Positions 1-7,166 are shown, counted from the first letter of the stretch. The stretch is 9,731 nt of DNA from DASQFD01 sp035633255 (GCA_035633255.1 DASQFD010000028.1:1-9731), one strand, 5' to 3'. The notes: a model not told the origin generated them from the letters alone. Made by a program: numbers and translations.

Positions 1-5
1 GCGCC

Positions 6-1841
6 CTACCCGGCATACATGGAGTCGAGGAGCGAGGAGTACCTCGACTCCAGCACCTTGCGCTTGAGCTTCAGGTTCGGCGTCAGCTCGTCGCCCTCGA
101 CCGTGAGGTCGTGGTCGAGGATCCGGAACTCCTTGATCGTCTCCCAGCGGTTCAGCTGGCCGTTGAGCTCCTGGATGCAGTTGCCCACGTAGGCGCGAAC
201 CGCCGGGTCCGCGGCGAGCCGGGCGAAGTCGCTGACGTCCAGTCCGCGGGCCCGCCCCCACTGCGCCAGGGCGTCGGTATCGAGGGCGACCAGCGCGCTG
301 GCGTAGTTGCGCCGCTCGGCGTGCACGAGGACCTGGCTGGTGAGTGGGCAGAGTGCCTTGAGCTGGGCCTCGATCGGCTGCGGGGCGATGTACTTGCCTC
401 CGGAGGTCTTGATGAGGTCCTTCTTGCGGTCCGTGACCCGCAGCCGACCCTGCGCGTCGAGCTCGCCGATGTCGCCGGTGGCGAACCAGCCGTCGGGGCG
501 CAGCACGCGAGCGGTCTCCTCGGGCTGTTTGTGATAGCCCCGCATGACGTTGGGGCCACGGAGCAGGATCTCCCCGTCGTCGGCGATGCCGAGCTCCGAC
601 CCGACGAGTGGAGGACCGATGACGCCGGCCACCGCATGCTCCGGGTCCCCGATGCAGGCGCCGCCGCCGGTCTCGGTCAGCCCGTACCCCTCGATCAGCG
701 CCAGACCGGCCGTCTGGAACCAGCTGGCGATGCCGGGGGACAGGGCAGCGCTCCCCGAGATCATGAAGCGCATCCGGCCGCCGAGACGGTCCCGGACCTT
801 GGCAAGCACCAGGCGGTCCGCGACCGCGTGCTCCACGCCGAGCAGCCGGCCCATCGGCCTGCCGTCGGCGCGGGCCGCGGCGGCCCGCGCACCCACGTCG
901 AAGCCCCAGGTGAAGAGCCGCGACCGGATGCCGCCCGTCTCAGCCATCGTCTGCACGATGCGGCCATGGACCTTCTCGAAGATCCGGGGCGGACCGGCCA
1001 TGAAGGTCGGTCGCACCACCGCGAGGTTGTCGACGATCCTGTCGACGCGCCCGTCGACGGCCGTGGGGAAGCCGATCTGGAGCTGGACGGCCGCGAGCAT
1101 CTTGCCGAACGAGTGCGACAGGGGCAGCCAGAGGTACTGCAGGTCGTCCGGGCGGAGGATCTCGATGGCCTCGGCGCCGGCCCCGAGGTAGGTCCAGCAA
1201 CGATGCGGCAGCTCCACACCCTTGGGGCGCCCGGTGGTCCCCGACGTGTAGATCAAGGTGGCCAGCTGCTCCGGCCGCACGGCCGCCACGGCGTCGTCCA
1301 CCGACGACGGGTGGTCCGCGAGGTACCGCGCGCCGAGCGCCTCGAGGTCGGCCATCCCGAGCACCCAGTCGCCGTCCGTCTCGCCGTCGAAGGTGACCAC
1401 CCGCACCAGGTCGGGCAGGTGCTCGCGCTTCGCCCGCAGCTTGCCGATCTGCACGTCGTCCTCCGCGAACACGATGCGCGCGTCACTGTCGAAGAGGATG
1501 AAGGCCATGTCGTCGACGGCGGTCGACGGGTAGACGGCCGTCGCCGCCGCGCCGGCGCACATGACCGCCAGGTCGGCGTACAGCCACTCGACGCGGGTGT
1601 TGGAGGCGATCGCGACGCGCTGCTCGGGCTGGATCCCCAGCGCCAGCAGGCCGGCCGCCAGGGTCTTGACGGTCTCCATCGCCTGGGCCCACGTCACGGA
1701 GGTCCACCCGGCCCCCGACGGGAACCGGAACGCCTCGCCGTGAGGGGTCGCCGCGACCCGGTCGTAGAACATCCTCGCCAGCGACGGCGCCGGTTCCGGG
1801 TAGCTGCCGGCGTCGGTCGAGCCCATCGTCGTCACGGTCAT
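6..1841 (-). CDS. Long-chain fatty acid--CoA ligase (FadD15-like AMP-forming synthetase)
   Basis: This 611-aa protein is an adenylate-forming acyl-CoA synthetase. It would activate a long-chain fatty acid with ATP to an acyl-adenylate and then to acyl-CoA in the cytoplasm. Visible motifs are the P-loop IYTSGTTGRPKG (197-208), GYGLTE (385-390), ATGD (454-457), the hinge DRKKDLIKTSGGKYIAP (471-487) and the C-terminal LTPNLKLKRK (586-595), which carries the expected catalytic lysine region. Length and motif spelling fit bacterial LACS/FadD15-type enzymes; chain-length preference cannot be read. The ATG at 1841 is chosen because GGAAGAGG lies 9 nt upstream and the domain begins soon after. An open frame reaches back to 2048, but its extra residues are low-complexity Arg/Pro/Gly and unlike the family. 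It is divergent from the desaturase gene, which suggests a shared role in membrane lipid or fatty acid metabolism. Confidence 0.93.
   Translation of the reverse strand: MTVTTMGSTDAGSYPEPAPSLARMFYDRVAATPHGEAFRFPSGAGWTSVTWAQAMETVKTLAAGLLALGIQPEQRVAIASNTRVEWLYADLAVMCAGAAATAVYPSTAVDDMAFILFDSDARIVFAEDDVQIGKLRAKREHLPDLVRVVTFDGETDGDWVLGMADLEALGARYLADHPSSVDDAVAAVRPEQLATLIYTSGTTGRPKGVELPHRCWTYLGAGAEAIEILRPDDLQYLWLPLSHSFGKMLAAVQLQIGFPTAVDGRVDRIVDNLAVVRPTFMAGPPRIFEKVHGRIVQTMAETGGIRSRLFTWGFDVGARAAAARADGRPMGRLLGVEHAVADRLVLAKVRDRLGGRMRFMISGSAALSPGIASWFQTAGLALIEGYGLTETGGGACIGDPEHAVAGVIGPPLVGSELGIADDGEILLRGPNVMRGYHKQPEETARVLRPDGWFATGDIGELDAQGRLRVTDRKKDLIKTSGGKYIAPQPIEAQLKALCPLTSQVLVHAERRNYASALVALDTDALAQWGRARGLDVSDFARLAADPAVRAYVGNCIQELNGQLNRWETIKEFRILDHDLTVEGDELTPNLKLKRKVLESRYSSLLDSMYAG
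21..51 (-). repeat. Perfect 10-bp inverted repeat inside the 3' end of the fadD-like gene
   Basis: GGAGTCGAGG (21-30) and its exact reverse complement (42-51) are separated by 11 nt. In the mRNA they would form a hairpin about 12 nt before the stop codon. No T-run follows within the window, so it does not look like a classical intrinsic terminator. It encodes the Glu-Ser-Arg...Leu-Asp-Ser tail of the ligase. Confidence 0.5.
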
Positions 1842-2046
1842 GTCGGTTCGCCTCTTCCAAGGGCACTGCCCGGCCCTCCGTCTCACTTCGGACACTAGTC
1901 CGTCTCCGCCGTCGGGCGGCAGCTCGCGGGGGGACTGGCGGCCCGCCCGGCCGAGACCGCCCTGCCCACGGCTCTGGATCGGCGGCCGCCGCGGGTGTAG
2001 GCAGGGGGTGTGCGCGACCCACGCGTTCGACACCGAGGAGGAACCC
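1842..2046. promoter_or_regulatory. Divergent control region between fadD-like and acyl-ACP desaturase genes
   Basis: These 205 bp must hold both promoters. The clearest element is CGGAC-acta-GTCCG at 1889-1902, a perfect 5-bp inverted repeat with a 4-bp spacer. On the minus strand it overlaps TAGTGT (1897-1892), a possible -10 for the ligase gene that would give a leader of about 44 nt; no good -35 accompanies it. I found no convincing promoter for the desaturase. Palindromes over promoters of fatty-acid genes are commonly TetR-family sites, but no regulator gene is in the window, so the operator reading is tentative. Confidence 0.35.
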
Positions 2047-2982
2047 ATGGCCGCACTCGACAGCGCCCAGTTGCTCGCCGCCCTGGAGCCGACGGTCGAG
2101 GAGAACCTCGACCGTCACCTCGCCGCCGCACAGGAGTGGATGCCGCACGAGTACGTCCCGTGGTCGCTGGGCCGCGACTTCGCCGACCTGGGGGGCGAGG
2201 CGTGGTCACCTGACCAGTCGCCGCTCTCGCCGATCGCCCGGACGGCGCTGGAGGTCAACCTCCTGACCGAGGACAACCTGCCGAGCTACCACCGGGAGAT
2301 CGAGCGGGCCTTCGGGCGCGACAGCGCGTGGGGGGCGTGGGTCAACCGCTGGACCGCCGAGGAGGGGCGGCACGCGTTCTGCATCCGCGACTACCTGCTC
2401 GTCACTCGCGGCGTCGACCCCGACGAGCTCGAGCGGGCCCGCATGGACACGATGGAGAACGGATACGACTCGGGCGAGAAGCCACTGCTCAACGTCTGCG
2501 CCTACGTCTCGTTCCAGGAGCTGGCCACCCGGGTGTCACACCGGAACACCGGCCGCTACACCGAGGAGCCGATCGCCGAGAAGCTGCTCACGCGGGTCGC
2601 CAAGGACGAGAACCTCCACATGATCTTCTACCGCAACATCGTGCAGTCGGCGCTGGAGCTGACGCCGAGCCAGACGATGCGGGCGATCACCGACGAGGTC
2701 GTCACGTTCCAGATGCCCGGCGCGATCATCCCCGGCTTCGGCCGCAAGGCCGTGCAGATGGCCATGGCCGGCATCTACGACCTGCGCATCCACCACGACG
2801 ACATCGTGACACCGCTGCTGCGCCAGTGGGGCGTCTGGGACCTCGAGGGCCTCGACGACGAGGGCGAGAAGGCCCGCGACGAGCTTGCCGCCGCGGTCGC
2901 CTCCCTCGACGAGGAGGCCGCCCGGTTCGTCGCCCGCCGCGAGGAGCGCGCGGCGAAGCTGGCGGCCCGCCAGGGGGCCTGA
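2047..2982 (+). CDS. Acyl-ACP desaturase, soluble diiron type (fatty acid desaturase type 2)
   Basis: This 311-aa protein matches the soluble ferritin-fold desaturases that put a cis double bond into acyl chains carried on acyl carrier protein, using O2 and electrons from ferredoxin or flavodoxin. The six diiron ligands are readable: E75 (TEDNLPSYH), E106 and H109 (EEGRH), E158 (FQELATRVSH), E188 and H191 (DENLH). Their spacing (31, 52, 30 residues) is close to that of the plant stearoyl-ACP desaturase. No membrane segment is seen, as expected for this class. The C-terminus is a charged, probably helical tail rich in Glu, Arg and Ala. The ATG at 2047 has an excellent GAGGAGGA Shine-Dalgarno 5 nt upstream; the frame is open further back to 1840, but that part is not family-like. 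It is divergent from the acyl-CoA ligase. Position specificity (delta-9 or other) cannot be told. Confidence 0.93.
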   Translation: MAALDSAQLLAALEPTVEENLDRHLAAAQEWMPHEYVPWSLGRDFADLGGEAWSPDQSPLSPIARTALEVNLLTEDNLPSYHREIERAFGRDSAWGAWVNRWTAEEGRHAFCIRDYLLVTRGVDPDELERARMDTMENGYDSGEKPLLNVCAYVSFQELATRVSHRNTGRYTEEPIAEKLLTRVAKDENLHMIFYRNIVQSALELTPSQTMRAITDEVVTFQMPGAIIPGFGRKAVQMAMAGIYDLRIHHDDIVTPLLRQWGVWDLEGLDDEGEKARDELAAAVASLDEEAARFVARREERAAKLAARQGA

Positions 2983-2983
2983 C

Positions 2984-3047
2984 GCCGCGGTCGCGCCGGG
3001 CCGCGGTCGCGCCGCGCGGTGGTCGCGCCCCCCGGTGGTCGGGCCGC
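2984..3047. repeat. Four degenerate copies of a 16-bp GC-rich tandem repeat
   Basis: Units run 2984-2999, 3000-3015, 3016-3031 and 3032-3047. The first two differ only at the last base (gccgcggtcgcgccg plus g or c). Copies three and four diverge but keep the GGTCG(C/G)G core in register. The array starts 2 nt after the desaturase stop and ends 5 nt before the epimerase stop, so it fills the whole convergent gap. No separate terminator with a T-run is visible, and transcription termination of both genes may happen in this block. Confidence 0.6.
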
Positions 3048-3052
3048 GTCGG

Positions 3053-3955
3053 TCAGGTCTCGGCCCCAGGATCCGGCAGGACGTCGCGCCACGAGTGCTG
3101 CGGCGCGTAGCCGAGGAGCTCGCGGGCCTTGTCGATGGAGTAGAACGTCTCGTTCCGCCCCATCTGCCGCGTCGCCCTCACCCCGTCGTAGAAGCGCTCA
3201 CGGACCTCGTCGCTCGTCACAGCGACGGACAGGTCCGCGTTGGCGACGTTGAAGACCTCGTAGCCCAGCCCGTCGACCTCCAGGCAGCGCTGCACCAGCC
3301 GGCTGAGGTCTCGGGCGTCGATGTAGGCGAACACGTTGCGCCGCCTCAGCGAGGGGTCGGCCAGGAAGTCCGGGAACTTCTCGGCGTACTCGTGCGGCTC
3401 GATGACGTTGTTGATCCGCAGGCCGTAGACGTCGGCACCGGTGCGGGCCTGGAAGGAGCGCGCCGTCACCTCGTTGGCCACCTTGGACATCGCGTAGGAG
3501 TCCTCGGGGACGGTCGGGTGGTCCTCGTCCACCGGCACGTACTGCGGTCGCCGCTCGCCCTGGGCGAAGCAGATCCCGTAGGTCGTCTCCGAGGATGCGA
3601 ACACGATCTTGCGGACACCCAGCCGGGTCGCGGCCTCCAGCACGTTGTAGGTGCTGAGCACATTCGTCGCGTAGGTCCTGGCGTCGGAGGTGAGCAGGAT
3701 GGCGGGCACGGCGGCGAAGTGCACGACGGCGTCGTAGGCGGGCTTCCTCGCCAGCTCCAGCTCCTCCATCCTCGCCAGGCCCGCCAACGCCGAGTACGTC
3801 TCGCCCGTGTCGGTGAGGTCGACCCTCAGATCGGCCACGGCCGGGTGCCCGAGCGGGACGAGGTCGGCGTTGGTGACCTGGTGACCGACCTCGGCCAGGT
3901 GCGTCACGACGTGCCTGCCGGCCTTGCCGCTGCCTCCGGTGACGAAGATGCGCAT
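3053..3955 (-). CDS. NAD-dependent epimerase/dehydratase family protein (extended SDR)
   Basis: This 300-aa Rossmann-fold protein is an extended short-chain dehydrogenase/reductase. The N-terminal dinucleotide motif is G7-x-x-G10-x-x-G13 (TGGSGKAG), followed by an acidic residue at the end of strand 2 (D31), which favours NAD over NADP. The catalytic pair is Y154 and K158 (YAMSK), with the upstream serine in FASSETTYG (119-127). The C-terminal half has the sugar-nucleotide-epimerase-like segments YIDARDL (211-217) and FNVAN (235-239). Homologues act on nucleotide sugars or uronic acids; nothing here fixes the substrate. It follows the aminotransferase on the same strand after 117 bp that contain tandem repeats, so co-transcription is possible but the functional link to amine catabolism is unclear. 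The start at 3955 has only a weak GGTGG-like ribosome site about 12 nt upstream. Confidence 0.85.
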   Translation of the reverse strand: MRIFVTGGSGKAGRHVVTHLAEVGHQVTNADLVPLGHPAVADLRVDLTDTGETYSALAGLARMEELELARKPAYDAVVHFAAVPAILLTSDARTYATNVLSTYNVLEAATRLGVRKIVFASSETTYGICFAQGERRPQYVPVDEDHPTVPEDSYAMSKVANEVTARSFQARTGADVYGLRINNVIEPHEYAEKFPDFLADPSLRRRNVFAYIDARDLSRLVQRCLEVDGLGYEVFNVANADLSVAVTSDEVRERFYDGVRATRQMGRNETFYSIDKARELLGYAPQHSWRDVLPDPGAET

Positions 3956-3958
3956 GGG

Positions 3959-3966
3959 TTGATCAA
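3959..3966. promoter_or_regulatory. TTGATCAA palindrome just upstream of the epimerase start
   Basis: An 8-bp perfect palindrome lies 4-11 nt upstream of the ATG at 3955, with GG(T) and ACC flanking it slightly out of register. It stands out as an AT-rich patch in very GC-rich DNA. It overlaps where a Shine-Dalgarno should be, so it may matter for initiation or be a small operator. It could also be chance. Confidence 0.2.
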
Positions 3967-3985
3967 ACCACCGGGACCGCCCAGC

Positions 3986-4072
3986 CCTGACGACGCGGGC
4001 GGCGCCCAGCCTGACGACGCGGGCGGCGCCCCGCCCTGACGACGCGGGCGGCCCCCGCCCTGCGGACGCCGG
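3986..4072. repeat. 24-25-bp GC-rich tandem repeat, three good copies plus a decayed fourth
   Basis: Copies start at 3986, 4010 and 4035, each beginning CCTGACGACGCGGGCGGC; a degenerate fourth begins at 4059. Inside each of the first two copies GGGCGGCGCCC can form a small hairpin. The array sits in the 117-bp gap between the aminotransferase stop and the epimerase start. The desaturase stop region (2978-2997, CCTGACGCCGCGG...) looks like a relative of this unit. Confidence 0.7.
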
Positions 4073-5491
4073 TCAGGCCGAGGTGGTGTGCCGGTCGGCG
4101 ACGTCCAGTGCCCGGTCGAGGATGTCGAGCCCCTCGTGCATCTCCTCGGCGGTGGTCGTGCACGGCGGCACCACGTGGGTCCGGTTGAAGTGGGTGAACG
4201 GCCAGAGGCCGCCGGCCTTGCACGCCGCCGCGAACTCAGTCATCGGCGCTGCCGCGGCCCCGCCGGCGTTGAACGGCACGAGCGGCTCGCGCGTCTCCTT
4301 GTCCCGGACCAGCTCCACGGCCCAGAAGAAGCCCAGTCCGCGCACGTCCCCGACGCTCGGGTGCCGGTCCTTCAGCTGCGCGAGCCGGGGCGCGACGACC
4401 TCCGCGGCCACCGTGTTGACGTGCTCGAGGATGCCCTCCTCCTCGAAGATCCGGATCGACGCCACCGCGGACGCGCACGCCAGGGGGTGCCCGGAGTAGG
4501 TGAGCCCGCCGGGGTAGGGGCGGTCGTCGAAGGTCGCGGCCACCGCGCGGGAGATGACCACGCCGCCGAGCGGGACGTAGCCGGAGTTGACGCCCTTGGC
4601 GAAGGTGACCAGGTCCGGCGCCACGCCCCACCGGTTCACCGCGAACCACTCGCCGCACCGCCCGAAGCCGGCCATCACCTCGTCGCAGACGAGCAGGATG
4701 CCGTGCTCGTCGCAGAGCTCCCGCACCCCGGCGAGGTAGCCGTCCGGGGGGACCAGGATGCCGTTGGTGCCGACGACCGTCTCCAGCATGACGGCGGCGA
4801 TGGTCTGGGGGCCCTCGACCATGACGACGTCGCGCAGGTGCTGCAGCGCCCGCCGCCCCTCCTCGGCCTCGTCCCCCGCCGAGAAGGGCGACCGGTAGGG
4901 GTAGGGACCCCAGAAGTGGACGATCCCCGGCATACCGGGCTCGGAGGCCCAGCGCCTGGGGTCACCGGTCGCGGTGATCGCGCCGTCGGTGGCGCCGTGG
5001 TAGCTGCGGTAGGTCGTGAGCACCTTGTGCCGCCCGGTGTGCAGCCGCGCCAGCCGCATCGCGTTCTCGGCCGCCTCCGCCCCGCCGTTGGTGAAGAACA
5101 CCGCGTCGAGGTCACCGGGGGCCCGTTCGACGATGAGCCGGGCCGCCTCCGAGCGCGACGCCTCGGCGAAGCTCGGCGCCAGCGTGGTCATCCGGCCGGC
5201 CGCCTCCTGGATCGCGGCGACGAGCCGGGGGTGCTGGTAGCCGATGTTGACGTTGACCAGCTGCGAGGAGAAGTCGAGGTAGCGGTTGCCGTCGTAGTCC
5301 CAGAAGTGCGAGCCGAGCGCCCCCGCGACCGGCATCGGCGCGATCTGGGCCTGGGCGGACCAGGAGTGGAAGACGTGCCGGCGGTCCAGCTCGGCGACCC
5401 GCGGGCCGTCGAGGTCGGCGAGCAGCGACCCGGTGTGGGCGGCGGTGGTCGCGGTGTGGGCTGCGCCCGTCGTCGGGTGGGTGGTCGTCAT
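4073..5491 (-). CDS. Class III PLP-dependent aminotransferase (aspartate aminotransferase family; probable diamine/omega-amino transaminase)
   Basis: This 472-aa fold-type I transaminase moves an amino group, usually a terminal one, to a keto acid such as pyruvate or 2-oxoglutarate, using pyridoxal phosphate. Visible landmarks are the phosphate-binding NGGAEA (135-140), YHG (164-166), D270-E271-V272 with the PLP-ring aspartate, and the Schiff-base lysine K299 in FAKGVNSGY. TYSGHP (331-336) is also typical. The first ~30 residues are a loose Thr/Ala/His tail. The start is fixed by ATGA: its ATG (5491-5489) overlaps the TGA of the upstream aldehyde dehydrogenase, with GGAGG 10 nt upstream, so the two are translationally coupled. 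With a gamma-aminobutyraldehyde-type dehydrogenase next door, putrescine or a similar diamine is the likeliest donor. Close sequence types are also annotated as taurine or generic omega-amino acid transaminases, so substrate confidence is moderate. Confidence 0.9.
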   Translation of the reverse strand: MTTTHPTTGAAHTATTAAHTGSLLADLDGPRVAELDRRHVFHSWSAQAQIAPMPVAGALGSHFWDYDGNRYLDFSSQLVNVNIGYQHPRLVAAIQEAAGRMTTLAPSFAEASRSEAARLIVERAPGDLDAVFFTNGGAEAAENAMRLARLHTGRHKVLTTYRSYHGATDGAITATGDPRRWASEPGMPGIVHFWGPYPYRSPFSAGDEAEEGRRALQHLRDVVMVEGPQTIAAVMLETVVGTNGILVPPDGYLAGVRELCDEHGILLVCDEVMAGFGRCGEWFAVNRWGVAPDLVTFAKGVNSGYVPLGGVVISRAVAATFDDRPYPGGLTYSGHPLACASAVASIRIFEEEGILEHVNTVAAEVVAPRLAQLKDRHPSVGDVRGLGFFWAVELVRDKETREPLVPFNAGGAAAAPMTEFAAACKAGGLWPFTHFNRTHVVPPCTTTAEEMHEGLDILDRALDVADRHTTSA

Positions 5492-6972
5492 GGGCGGTTC
5501 GCCTCCGAGAAGATCGTGCGGTGCCAGGGCTTGTGCGCCACCCCGGTGATGTCATGCATGACGTGCTTGACCGAGGTGTACTCCTCGAAGGAGTAGGCGC
5601 TCATGTCCTTGCCGAAGCCGGACTGCCGGAGGCCGCCGTGCGGCATCTCGGAGATGATCGGGATGTGGTCGTTGACCCACACCGTGCCGGCCCGGATCTC
5701 GCGGGTGGCGCGCCCGGCGCGATAGACGTCACGGGTCCACGCCGACGCGGCCAGCCCGTAGACCGTGTCGTTGGCGAGGCGGATCGCCTCGTCGTCGTCG
5801 TCGAACGGCACCACCACGAGCACCGGGCCGAAGACCTCGTCCCGCCAGATCTCGCTGCCGAGCGGCACGTCGACGACCAGCGTCGGCTCGTAGTAGCAGC
5901 CAGCCGCCAGGGCGCCTCCCGGTCCGCGCCCACCCCGGACGACCTTGGCGTATGCCGTCGCCCGCTCCACCATGCCCGCCACCTTCGCCAGGTGGGCCGG
6001 GGAGGAGAGCGGCCCGAGGTCGGTCGCCTCGTCGAGCGTCGGCCCGAGCCGCACCCGCCCCATGACGTCGGCGACACCGGCGACGAACTCGCCCAGCACC
6101 GAACGGTGCACGATGGCGCGGGTGGCCGCGGTGCAGTCCTGCCCGGCGTTGATCAGCGACCCCGCCACGGCGCCGTGGACGGCCGCCTCGAGGTCCGCGT
6201 CGTCGAAGACCACGAACGGCGCCTTCCCGCCGAGCTCGAGGTGCACCCGCTTCCCGGTCGCGGACGCGGTGCGCATGACCATGCGCCCCACCGCCGTGGA
6301 CCCGGTGAAGGAGACCATGTCCACCCGCTCCGACGCGACGAGGGCCGCCCCCGCCTCGGCGCCGGTCCCCGTGACGACGTTGACGACCCCGGGGGGCGCC
6401 CCCGCCTCGGTGAGCACCTCGGCGAAGAGCAGGCTGGTGAGCGGGGTGATCTCGGCCGGCTTCAGGACGATGGGGTTGCCCGCCGCGATGGCCGGGAGCA
6501 CCTTCCAGGCGGCCATCTGGAGGGGGTAGTTCCACGGCGCGATGGAGCCGACCACCCCGACCGGCTCGCGGCGGATGCTGCTGGTGTGGTCGCCGGAGTA
6601 CTCCGCCGTCGCCATGCCGTCCAGCCGGCGGGCCGCCCCGCCGAAGAAGGCGGTGTTGTCGATGGTTCCGGGCACGTCGAACTCCCGGGTGAGGCGGATC
6701 GGCTTGCCGGCCTGCCTCGCCTCCAGCGTGGCCACCTCCTCGGCGCGCTCCTGCAGGAGCGCGGCGGCCCGGGTGAGGACGGCCCCACGCTCGGCCGGGG
6801 TCGCGCGCGCCCAGCCGGGCGCGGCCGCCACCGCCGCGTCGACCGCGGCCGCCACGTCCTCGGGTGCGGCCAGGACCGCCGTCTCGACCACCTCACCGGT
6901 CGAGGGGTCGGTGACCTCGAAGGGCCGGCCGGACGATCCCGTCCGACGCTCGCCGGCGACGAACTGGTGCAT
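5488..6972 (-). CDS. Gamma-aminobutyraldehyde dehydrogenase-like NAD(P)+ aldehyde dehydrogenase (Prr/PatD type)
   Basis: This 494-aa member of the aldehyde dehydrogenase superfamily would oxidise an aminoaldehyde to the acid, most likely 4-aminobutanal to GABA in putrescine breakdown. Catalytic features are N148 (PWNYP), FTGS (222-225), general base E246 (ELGGK), nucleophile C280 (GQDC) and EVFGP (379-383). The C-terminal run from EMPHGG (442-447) through GKDMSAY to EEYTSVKHVM closely recalls E. coli YdcW/PatD, the gamma-aminobutyraldehyde dehydrogenase, which is why I prefer this over betaine-aldehyde or succinate-semialdehyde dehydrogenase. The ATG at 6972 has GGAGG 7 nt upstream and begins at the usual family N-terminus; an open frame to 7104 and beyond is not family-like. 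It is first in a minus-strand unit and overlaps the aminotransferase start by 4 nt, which suggests the two enzymes act consecutively. Confidence 0.9.
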   Translation of the reverse strand: MHQFVAGERRTGSSGRPFEVTDPSTGEVVETAVLAAPEDVAAAVDAAVAAAPGWARATPAERGAVLTRAAALLQERAEEVATLEARQAGKPIRLTREFDVPGTIDNTAFFGGAARRLDGMATAEYSGDHTSSIRREPVGVVGSIAPWNYPLQMAAWKVLPAIAAGNPIVLKPAEITPLTSLLFAEVLTEAGAPPGVVNVVTGTGAEAGAALVASERVDMVSFTGSTAVGRMVMRTASATGKRVHLELGGKAPFVVFDDADLEAAVHGAVAGSLINAGQDCTAATRAIVHRSVLGEFVAGVADVMGRVRLGPTLDEATDLGPLSSPAHLAKVAGMVERATAYAKVVRGGRGPGGALAAGCYYEPTLVVDVPLGSEIWRDEVFGPVLVVVPFDDDDEAIRLANDTVYGLAASAWTRDVYRAGRATREIRAGTVWVNDHIPIISEMPHGGLRQSGFGKDMSAYSFEEYTSVKHVMHDITGVAHKPWHRTIFSEANRP

Positions 6973-7009
6973 GGGGCGGCCTCCGCTTCCTCGAGAACGG
7001 CTTCCGGGC

Positions 7010-7015
7010 AGCATA
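7010..7015 (-). promoter_or_regulatory. Candidate -10 (TATGCT) of the aldehyde dehydrogenase-aminotransferase operon
   Basis: TATGCT on the minus strand fits the TANNNT pattern common in actinobacteria and would give a leader of about 30 nt before the ATG at 6972. There is no convincing -35, which is consistent with an activator-dependent promoter. The direct repeats at 7068-7113 would lie about 70 and 100 bp upstream of the start point. Confidence 0.35.
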
Positions 7016-7067
7016 GGCGGGTGCTCCGCGCGAGACACAGCGGGACGGATGGCGCGGCCCCGAGTGA

Positions 7068-7113
7068 CGCATGCCACGGAAACGAGGGGTCCCTGGTCTC
7101 GCACGCCACGGAA
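7068..7113 (-). promoter_or_regulatory. Pair of 14-bp direct repeats upstream of the aldehyde dehydrogenase gene
   Basis: On the plus strand, CGCATGCCACGGAA (7068-7081) and CGCACGCCACGGAA (7100-7113) match at 13 of 14 positions and start exactly 32 bp apart, about three helical turns. Their place upstream of the candidate -10 and their same-face spacing suggest tandem sites for an activator or an oligomeric regulator of the amine-catabolism genes. The regulator is not in the window. Confidence 0.45.
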
Positions 7114-7155
7114 TCCACCTGTGCCTTAAGACCCCGGCGGCCTGCGGTTGCAGCT

Positions 7156-7161
7156 TAAACT
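7156..7161 (+). promoter_or_regulatory. Candidate -10 (TAAACT) directly upstream of an ATG
   Basis: TAAACT fits TANNNT and lies 5 nt before the ATG at 7167, the geometry expected for a leaderless transcript. It sits in an AT-rich patch (cttaaactagg) that contrasts with its surroundings. No -35 match is seen. It may serve the short ORF at 7167 or a longer thioredoxin-operon transcript. Confidence 0.3.
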
Positions 7162-7166
7162 AGGTC

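Noticed and set aside
111..1898. 595-codon open frame on the plus strand antisense to the acyl-CoA ligase
   Set aside because: The translation is Arg/Gly/Pro/Val-rich without family motifs; long antisense frames are expected opposite GC-rich genes. The minus-strand ligase is certain.
1842..2048. 69-residue N-terminal extension of the acyl-CoA ligase
   Set aside because: Not family-like, would overlap the desaturase start, and a good ribosome site precedes the ATG at 1841.
3001..3240. Plus-strand short ORF at 3019-3252 after the desaturase
   Set aside because: It begins in the 16-bp repeat and runs antisense through the epimerase end; no ribosome site.
2885..4039. 384-codon plus-strand frame covering the epimerase and both tandem repeats
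   Set aside because: Antisense to a clear SDR gene; composition is artefactual.
3986..4072. CRISPR array
   Set aside because: Units are contiguous with no unique spacers and no cas genes are present; this is a simple tandem repeat.
4088..5596. 502-codon plus-strand frame antisense to the aminotransferase
   Set aside because: Same GC artefact: low-complexity composition and no credible start signal.
5521..7158. 545-codon plus-strand frame antisense to the aldehyde dehydrogenase
   Set aside because: Shadow of the real minus-strand gene; no domain recognisable.
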